Source: Cytophagaceae bacterium (GTDB lineage: Bacteria > Bacteroidota > Bacteroidia > Cytophagales > Spirosomataceae). Taken from it: a DNA stretch of 39,338 nucleotides. The stretch's first letter is position 1. Each line of letters begins with the position of its first letter. Both the position numbers and the translations under genes were made by a program. The stretch spans positions 1-39,338 of the forward strand of contig JAHEAY010000009.1 in assembly GCA_024642485.1 (NCBI GenBank). Reading direction: 5' to 3'. The notes beneath the pieces are model-generated. The model was not told the DNA's origin. It made no database searches and saw only the letters and a program-made list of their open reading frames with translations. This document shows, one piece after another, positions 34,728 to 39,338 of this stretch.

Positions 34728-35924
34728 TTAAATTTCGAATTTTGTCCATTTATTTTGGTTGTCTTTGGCTGAACGAACCACGTTCTCAATGAATGCCATC
34801 CCCATAATTCCCTCGTCTATGCCTGGGAAATCATACATCGGATCTTGTGGTTTTCCTGCCCAGCGCGCGCGTACTGCAAAAGCGAAGTTGCGGTAAATAT
34901 TCGCGAATGTCTCCACATAGCCTTCTGGGTGTCCAGCTGGTTGGCGGGAGTGTGCATTTGTTGCCGCTGATAAATTTCCAACAGCCGTACGAATCGTTCT
35001 CGCACCATCATCACGTGTTCGGAAAGTCAAGGTATTGGGTTCCATTTGATGCCAAGTAATGCCTGCTTTGCTTCCATAGATTCGGAAATTGAAGTCATTT
35101 TCTTCGCCATTGCAGATTTGTGAGCAATGTAGAACACCTTTCGCACCATTATTATAATGTAACAAGATATTGCCATCATCATCCAATAAGCGGCCTTCAA
35201 CGAAAATCGTCAAATCCGCACAAAGTTCAGTGATGTGCAATCCCGTGATGTATTCAATTAAATTCTCGCAATGGGTTCCGATATCTCCAATCGCTCCAGC
35301 GGCTCCACAACGCTCTGGGTCGGTACGCCATGCAGCTTGTTTTTGGCCGGTAGCTTCCACCAAGTCGATTAACCAACCTTGCGGATACTCCACAATAATC
35401 TTGCGAATTTCGCCTAATTGGCCCGAATCTACGAGGTGTTTCGCCTCCTTAACCATCGGGTAAGCTGTATAATTATGTGTCAACGCGAAAATCATTCCTG
35501 ATTTTTCGATGATTTTTTTCAATTCTTTTGCCTCGGCTAAATTCAATGTAGCTGGCTTATCGCAAACGACATGAAATCCATTTTCCAAAGCCATTTTAGC
35601 AGCCGGGAAATGCACGTGATTGGGCGTAACAATCGAAACGAAATCCATGCGTTCGCCTTCAGGAAGTTCTTTTTCCTTGAGAATCATCTCCTCGTAAGAA
35701 CCATAAACGCGGTTCTCTGGAAGATATAAGGCTTCGCCTGTTGCTTTGGATTTTTCGGGATTGGAGCTGAATGCCCCACAAACTAATTCAATTTCGCCGT
35801 CTAATTGAGCACCCCTGCGGTGAACGGCTCCGATAAAGGCTTCGGTGCTACCACCGATCATGCCCATTTTTAATTTTCTTCCTCGCCGACTCGCTGCGGT
35901 TGTGGACGTTCCACCTTGGATCAT
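34728..35924 (-). CDS. Gfo/Idh/MocA-family oxidoreductase 2
   Basis: A 398-residue paralogue of the downstream enzyme. MGMIGGSTEAFIGAVHRRGA (20-39) is the cofactor-binding start, preceded by 19 basic or Ser/Thr-rich residues; an alternative start at Met20 is possible. CDKPATLNLAEAKELK holds the conserved Lys in DKP, and a C-terminal domain has YGSKAGITWHQMEPNTLTFR. It heads the operon, with a TATTTTTG box (35955-35948) upstream on the minus strand. It is a different subgroup from oxidoreductase 1, which suggests distinct substrates or directions. No TAT double-Arg signal is clear, although RRGRK lies near the start. Confidence 0.88.
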   Translation of the reverse strand: MIQGGTSTTAASRRGRKLKMGMIGGSTEAFIGAVHRRGAQLDGEIELVCGAFSSNPEKSKATGEALYLPENRVYGSYEEMILKEKELPEGERMDFVSIVTPNHVHFPAAKMALENGFHVVCDKPATLNLAEAKELKKIIEKSGMIFALTHNYTAYPMVKEAKHLVDSGQLGEIRKIIVEYPQGWLIDLVEATGQKQAAWRTDPERCGAAGAIGDIGTHCENLIEYITGLHITELCADLTIFVEGRLLDDDGNILLHYNNGAKGVLHCSQICNGEENDFNFRIYGSKAGITWHQMEPNTLTFRTRDDGARTIRTAVGNLSAATNAHSRQPAGHPEGYVETFANIYRNFAFAVRARWAGKPQDPMYDFPGIDEGIMGMAFIENVVRSAKDNQNKWTKFEI

Positions 35925-35947
35925 ATATTGATAGATTTAGATTGTTA

Positions 35948-35955
35948 CAAAAATA
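35948..35955 (-). promoter_or_regulatory. Candidate -7 box for the sugar-oxidoreductase operon
   Basis: Reverse-strand TATTTTTG matches the Bacteroidota -7 box TAnnTTTG, 23 nt before the ATG at 35924. I could not identify a clear TTTG at -33. Confidence 0.35.
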
Positions 35956-35960
35956 GGGCT

Positions 35961-36014
35961 TAATTTGATTAAATTACCCTTTAAAGGGCTCAGATTTTTG
36001 AAAAATTTTCAAAA
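35961..36014. promoter_or_regulatory. Cluster of three inverted repeats in a divergent promoter region
   Basis: TAATTTGATTAAATTA (35961-35976, 6-bp arms), the perfect palindrome CCCTTTAAAGGG (35977-35988) and TTTTGAAAA-A-TTTTCAAAA (35996-36014, 9-bp arms) lie in a row between the divergent genes. They are possible operator sites for a sugar-responsive regulator, which is not encoded here. Confidence 0.4.
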
Positions 36015-36137
36015 TAAATCGGGTTTGTCGGTGGAATTCAAAAATCTTTTCGTTTTTTTGGTACGATTTTTCCAATGTTGAATTTAATTTTTTTAAGATT
36101 ACTAATTCTCTAAACATTTAACTAAAACTAATCTATT

Positions 36138-37346
36138 ATGAATCAAACTGTTAATGCCAATCGTTTATTTTTGGCGTCCTGTTTTGCACTCATCACGACT
36201 TCCATGGCTTTTGGAATCCGCGCTGGGGTTTTAACTCAATTGGGTGTCGACTTTCAATTGGACAACGAACAATTAGGCTACGTGAACCAAATGGCGTTTT
36301 TAGGTTTCCCTATCGCCATGATCATTGGAGGGCCTTTGTACAATGTCTTAGGACCTAAGAAAATTATTTGGGTTGCATTCTTTACACATGTTATCGGTTT
36401 AGTGATGACTATTTTTGCTGGTGGTTTCTGGTCTTTATTATTATCAACATTCTTTGTTGGTTTTGGTAATGGAACCGTGGAAGCAGCTTGTAATCCGATG
36501 ATTTCGGATATGTTTGAAGGTAAAGAGAAGACAAAAATGTTGAACCGTTTCCACATGTGGTTTCCAGGTGGTATCGTAATTGCAACACTTTTATCACAAT
36601 ATATGACAGGTGCTAACATGGGCTGGCAATTGCAAATCGCAGCTATTTTAGTTCCTGCGGTTATCTATGCGTATTTATTCTTCGGTCAAGCGTTCCCTGC
36701 AGCAAAAGTGGAAGGTGGTGCTTCGACAGGTGAAAACTTCAAAGCAATGCTTTCTCCTTTGTATTTATTTATGTTGGCTTGCATGGCCTTGACTGCAATT
36801 TCTGAATTCGGTCCAGAGCAATGGATTGGACCTATCATGGGCCAAGCAGGTGCAAGTCCAATGATAATTTTAGCGATTGTTACGGGATTAATGGCCGTGG
36901 GTCGTTATTTCGCTGGTCCAATCGTACATAAATTGGATGCAGGTGGAGTACTTTTAGTATCAGCTATTTTGACTGCAGTCGGTGTTTATTTGATGAGCTC
37001 TGCAACGGGTAATATGGTGTATATCTCGGCAATTATTTTCGCATTAGGTGTATGTTATTTCTGGCCAACAATGATTGGGTATGTAGCTGAAAATATTCCG
37101 TTAACAGGTGCTTTTGGTCTTTCGATCATGGGTGGTATGGGAATGTTTGCAACATCGATTTTCCAGCCGATCATTGGTAAGTGGTTGGATTCGAATACAG
37201 CTGAAGCTTCAAAAACTTTAACTGGTGATGCGGTTGCATTAGCTGCTGGTCAAGCGACAATGGCACAAATGGTGTTGTTTCCATCGATTTTGATCGTAGC
37301 ATTTGCTGGTTTGTATTTCTTCGGAAAGAAAGCAAAGCATGCTTAA
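36138..37346 (+). CDS. MFS transporter, FucP-like sugar/nucleoside permease
   Basis: A 402-residue protein with about 12 membrane segments. The sequences ASCFALITTSMAFGIRAGVL, EAACNPMISDMFEGKEKTKMLNRFHMWFPGGIV and GVCYFWPTMIGYVAENIPLTGAFGLSIMGGMGMFATSIFQPIIG suggest the FucP/NupG-like proton:sugar symporter group. It is transcribed away from the isomerase/oxidoreductase operon and shares the 213-nt control region, so it probably imports that pathway's sugar. A UUCG terminator follows. The substrate is unknown. Confidence 0.85.
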   Translation: MNQTVNANRLFLASCFALITTSMAFGIRAGVLTQLGVDFQLDNEQLGYVNQMAFLGFPIAMIIGGPLYNVLGPKKIIWVAFFTHVIGLVMTIFAGGFWSLLLSTFFVGFGNGTVEAACNPMISDMFEGKEKTKMLNRFHMWFPGGIVIATLLSQYMTGANMGWQLQIAAILVPAVIYAYLFFGQAFPAAKVEGGASTGENFKAMLSPLYLFMLACMALTAISEFGPEQWIGPIMGQAGASPMIILAIVTGLMAVGRYFAGPIVHKLDAGGVLLVSAILTAVGVYLMSSATGNMVYISAIIFALGVCYFWPTMIGYVAENIPLTGAFGLSIMGGMGMFATSIFQPIIGKWLDSNTAEASKTLTGDAVALAAGQATMAQMVLFPSILIVAFAGLYFFGKKAKHA

Positions 37347-37365
37347 TCAATTCCTTGATAATTTT

Positions 37366-37394
37366 AAAAAGGGAGCTTCGGCTCCCTTTTTTTT
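37366..37394 (+). terminator. UUCG-tetraloop terminator after MFS gene
   Basis: AAAAAGGGAGC, TTCG, GCTCCCTTTTTTTT: a 6-bp GC-rich stem extended by A-T pairs, followed by T run. Confidence 0.9.
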
Positions 37395-37410
37395 GTCCCA
37401 AATTCCCTAT

Positions 37411-37443
37411 AGCTTTGGCAAACCTTGGAGGATTGCCAAAGCT
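37411..37443. repeat. REP-like 33-nt hairpin, copy D
   Basis: AGCTTTGGCAA pairs with TTGCCAAAGCT, around an A-A mismatch, CCT/AGG and loop TGG. It ends 5 nt before the ATG of the cyclophilin gene, so in the mRNA it could cover the ribosome-binding region. Confidence 0.85.
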
Positions 37444-37448
37444 TAGTT

Positions 37449-38024
37449 ATGCGGTATTTATTTTTTTGTTTGTTCTTGATTGCCTGTAAACCCAATTACA
37501 ACGTTGATCCATCTCAAGTGGAAAAAGCCTTACGCGCTCAAGAAAAAGAATATCCCCAAACGAAGATTTTAGGCGAAACCCGCCTCGGGAATTTTGAAAT
37601 CACCCTCGCCAAAGAAACCCCTTTACACCGCATTAATTTTGTCCGCTTGGTGAAGATGGGTTATTTCACCGACCGCTATTTTTATCGGAATGTCTATGAA
37701 ATAGGCATGCAGGGTGGGGGAGAGTTTGCTGATCGTTTGGCCTATTTAGTTCCAGCGGAATATCCCGATCATCTGAAACCTGAACGCGGGACGATTGCCA
37801 TGGCACGATACGATGAAGGTAACCCGGAAAAAGCGTCTTCTCCTACGGAATTTTTCATTGTCACCAATACGGAACAAGCCGCCCGATTTTACAAGCAATA
37901 TGTCGTTTTTGGCAAGATTACGAAGGGCTTAGCTGTCATCGATTCGATACAAAAACAACGATCCTTTGATGAAAAACCGGTAATCCCCGTCAAGTTTACG
38001 CTGTCTTTGTTGAAGGACGAATAA
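37449..38024 (+). CDS. Cyclophilin-type peptidyl-prolyl isomerase lipoprotein
   Basis: A 191-residue protein. I chose ATG 37449 because it gives a lipoprotein signal with lipobox LIAC (MRYLFFCLFLIAC); the longer frame runs through the repeat. TRLGNFEITLAKETPLHRINFVRLVKMGYFTDRYFYRNVYEIGMQGGGE is the cyclophilin core (F-x-R...QGG), and GTIAMARYDEGNPEKASSPTEFFIVT and YVVFGKITKGLAVIDSIQK complete it. It should isomerise Xaa-Pro bonds in the periplasm to help fold envelope proteins. Its last 29 bases overlap the convergent transporter gene. Confidence 0.9.
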   Translation: MRYLFFCLFLIACKPNYNVDPSQVEKALRAQEKEYPQTKILGETRLGNFEITLAKETPLHRINFVRLVKMGYFTDRYFYRNVYEIGMQGGGEFADRLAYLVPAEYPDHLKPERGTIAMARYDEGNPEKASSPTEFFIVTNTEQAARFYKQYVVFGKITKGLAVIDSIQKQRSFDEKPVIPVKFTLSLLKDE

Positions 38025-39338
38025 GGCTCGCGATGCCTGCGAAGGTCATTACTAACAAACAGCCCAATACATTCAGCCACAAAAAGGCCATCAAATCAAT
38101 GTACCAGGCATAAATAACGAGGGCTTCTGCAACCAATGCTGCCCAAAATACCTGATTCCCCGAAGTCCTAGGCAAATAAAAGGCACATAAAAATACCCCC
38201 AAAATCGTCCCGTAAAACCAAGATCCCAAGATATTCACCACCTCAATTAAGCTTCCCATATTGACTGCAAATTGAGCTACGATCAGACATAAAATTCCCC
38301 AGCCCAGTGTAATCAATTTGGAAACCCACCAATAATGCTGGTTCGATCCATCCGTATGCATAAAACGCTGGTAAATGTCCACCATACTCGTGGATGTAAG
38401 CGAACCAAAAGCCGAGGCCATGGAACCCATGGAGGCCAACAAAATCATGGCGATTAAAAAGCCGACAATTCCCACAGGAAGATGGTCCGTAATAAATCGT
38501 AAAAAGACATAATTCGTATCCTGCTCCTCGAATTCAGCGTGCGACTTTTTGATTTCGGTCACCGCCTGACCTCTCAATTCCTTTTGCTTTCCTTGTAAAT
38601 CTTGAATGGATGTTTGCAGTAGGCGAGTCTTAGAAACATCATTCGATTTTATCGCCCGCACCAGCTCAATTTCCTGCTGCTTTTTTGCCTCAAATACCTG
38701 ATGGTGCTCGATATTAACTTGCTTGTAATTAGCTTGTTGGCTCCATAATCGCTCCGAATTCTTATTGAAAAATATTGGAGCTTCTTGAAATTGATAAAAG
38801 ATGTACACGAAAATACCCACCAACAGAATTAAGAATTGCATCGGGATTTTTAAGAAACCGTTCAATAATAGGCCTTTCTTGCTTGCGGTGGCTGATTGGC
38901 CAGAAAGATAGCGGCCTACTTGACTTTGGTCTGTACCAAAATACGAAAGCTGTAGGAAGAAACCTCCTATGATTCCCGACCAAATATTATACCGGTTATT
39001 GATGTCGAATTTCCAGTCGATCAAGTTGATCTTACCCATTTTCCCTGCAATAAGTAGGGATTCATGCACGCCGATTTCCTCAGGTAATTGATGAATGATA
39101 AGGACTGCTGCGAGGAACATGCCAGCAAGCACCACCGACATTTGTAACATTTGCGTGTATGAAATGGCTTTGGAACCTCCCAACATACAATAAGTAGTTA
39201 CGAGCGTTGCCGTAAGTGCATTGGTCCACGATAAATTCCAACCTAATAAAGTGGACAAAATAATGGATGGGGCAGCAATGGTTACTCCTGTAGATAATGC
39301 ACGCGGAATTAAGAACAACAAACTCGTAAGTATACGGG
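37996..39338 (-). CDS. Sodium:solute symporter (SSS family), N-terminus beyond window
   Basis: At least 446 residues, open to the right edge, so the N-terminal helices are missing. Family motifs are STGVTIAAPSIILSTLLGW, LGGSKAISYTQMLQM, FLQLSYFGTDQSQVGRYLSGQSATASKKGLLLNGFLKIPMQFLI and AFGSLTSTSMVDIYQRFM, typical of Na+/solute symporters of the SSF type. A 75-residue coiled-coil-like insertion (LWSQQANYKQVNIEHH through KSHAEFEEQDTNY) separates two helices. It takes up an organic solute with Na+ across the inner membrane. It converges on the cyclophilin gene with a 29-bp overlap. Substrate unknown. Confidence 0.9.
   Translation of the reverse strand, partial: RILTSLLFLIPRALSTGVTIAAPSIILSTLLGWNLSWTNALTATLVTTYCMLGGSKAISYTQMLQMSVVLAGMFLAAVLIIHQLPEEIGVHESLLIAGKMGKINLIDWKFDINNRYNIWSGIIGGFFLQLSYFGTDQSQVGRYLSGQSATASKKGLLLNGFLKIPMQFLILLVGIFVYIFYQFQEAPIFFNKNSERLWSQQANYKQVNIEHHQVFEAKKQQEIELVRAIKSNDVSKTRLLQTSIQDLQGKQKELRGQAVTEIKKSHAEFEEQDTNYVFLRFITDHLPVGIVGFLIAMILLASMGSMASAFGSLTSTSMVDIYQRFMHTDGSNQHYWWVSKLITLGWGILCLIVAQFAVNMGSLIEVVNILGSWFYGTILGVFLCAFYLPRTSGNQVFWAALVAEALVIYAWYIDLMAFLWLNVLGCLLVMTFAGIASLIRPSTKTA

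Overview
The window reads as a chromosomal segment of a Bacteroidota bacterium, most likely an aquatic member of the Cytophagales. This rests on Bacteroidota-type gene content (intradiol-dioxygenase-like, DUF3570, PQQ-dehydrogenase/PKD/cytochrome and SSS transporter families), many lipoproteins with LxxC lipoboxes, weak or absent Shine-Dalgarno sequences, and promoter-like TAnnTTTG boxes. A genus cannot be named from sequence alone. I saw no rRNA, tRNA, CRISPR array, insertion sequence or prophage. Coding density is very high. No gene-free stretch exceeds 300 bases; the longest are 6201-6423 (223 nt), 35925-36137 (213 nt) and 17049-17210 (162 nt), and each holds repeats or palindromes that are listed.

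Layout. 1-2637 (minus strand): a short-chain dehydrogenase, a disaccharide-type MFS/SLC45-like transporter and a PfkB fructokinase cut by the window edge, a likely sucrose- or glucoside-use unit. 2748-6200 (plus): an intradiol-dioxygenase-like lipoprotein, a CBS-pair protein, a DAG-kinase-like lipid kinase and an exported M20 amidohydrolase. 6424-9860 (plus): a tight run of Rieske lipoprotein, thioredoxin-like protein, ApbE, DUF4266 lipoprotein and DUF3570 outer-membrane protein, which looks like an extracytoplasmic flavin/electron-transfer system. 9919-11462: arsR, arsI and an arsC-like phosphatase. 12009-18374: a secreted PQQ-type sugar dehydrogenase/cytochrome fusion followed by two unsaturated-uronyl hydrolases (GH105- and GH88-like) and KduD, pointing to pectin or uronate-containing polysaccharide use.

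18487-27796 is a housekeeping block (purH, gyrB, a small unknown gene, ppk1, a concentrative nucleoside transporter, dnaG). 27817-32377 is a probable operon of one unknown secreted protein, two outer-membrane barrels, a vanadium-haloperoxidase/PAP2-type lipoprotein and a DoxX-like membrane protein; its function is not known to me. 32511-35924 (minus) is a sugar-isomerase/epimerase plus two Gfo/Idh/MocA oxidoreductases, divergent from an MFS transporter (36138-37346), probably an oxidoreductive sugar pathway. The window ends with a cyclophilin-type lipoprotein converging on an SSS-family symporter that runs off the right edge.

The most unexpected non-coding signal is a 33-nt hairpin present four times (6262, 10806, 18387, 37411) between genes, with a fixed architecture, variable 3-nt loop and one compensatory base-pair change. 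The most interesting protein systems are the ApbE/DUF4266/DUF3570/Rieske cluster and the haloperoxidase/barrel/DoxX operon.
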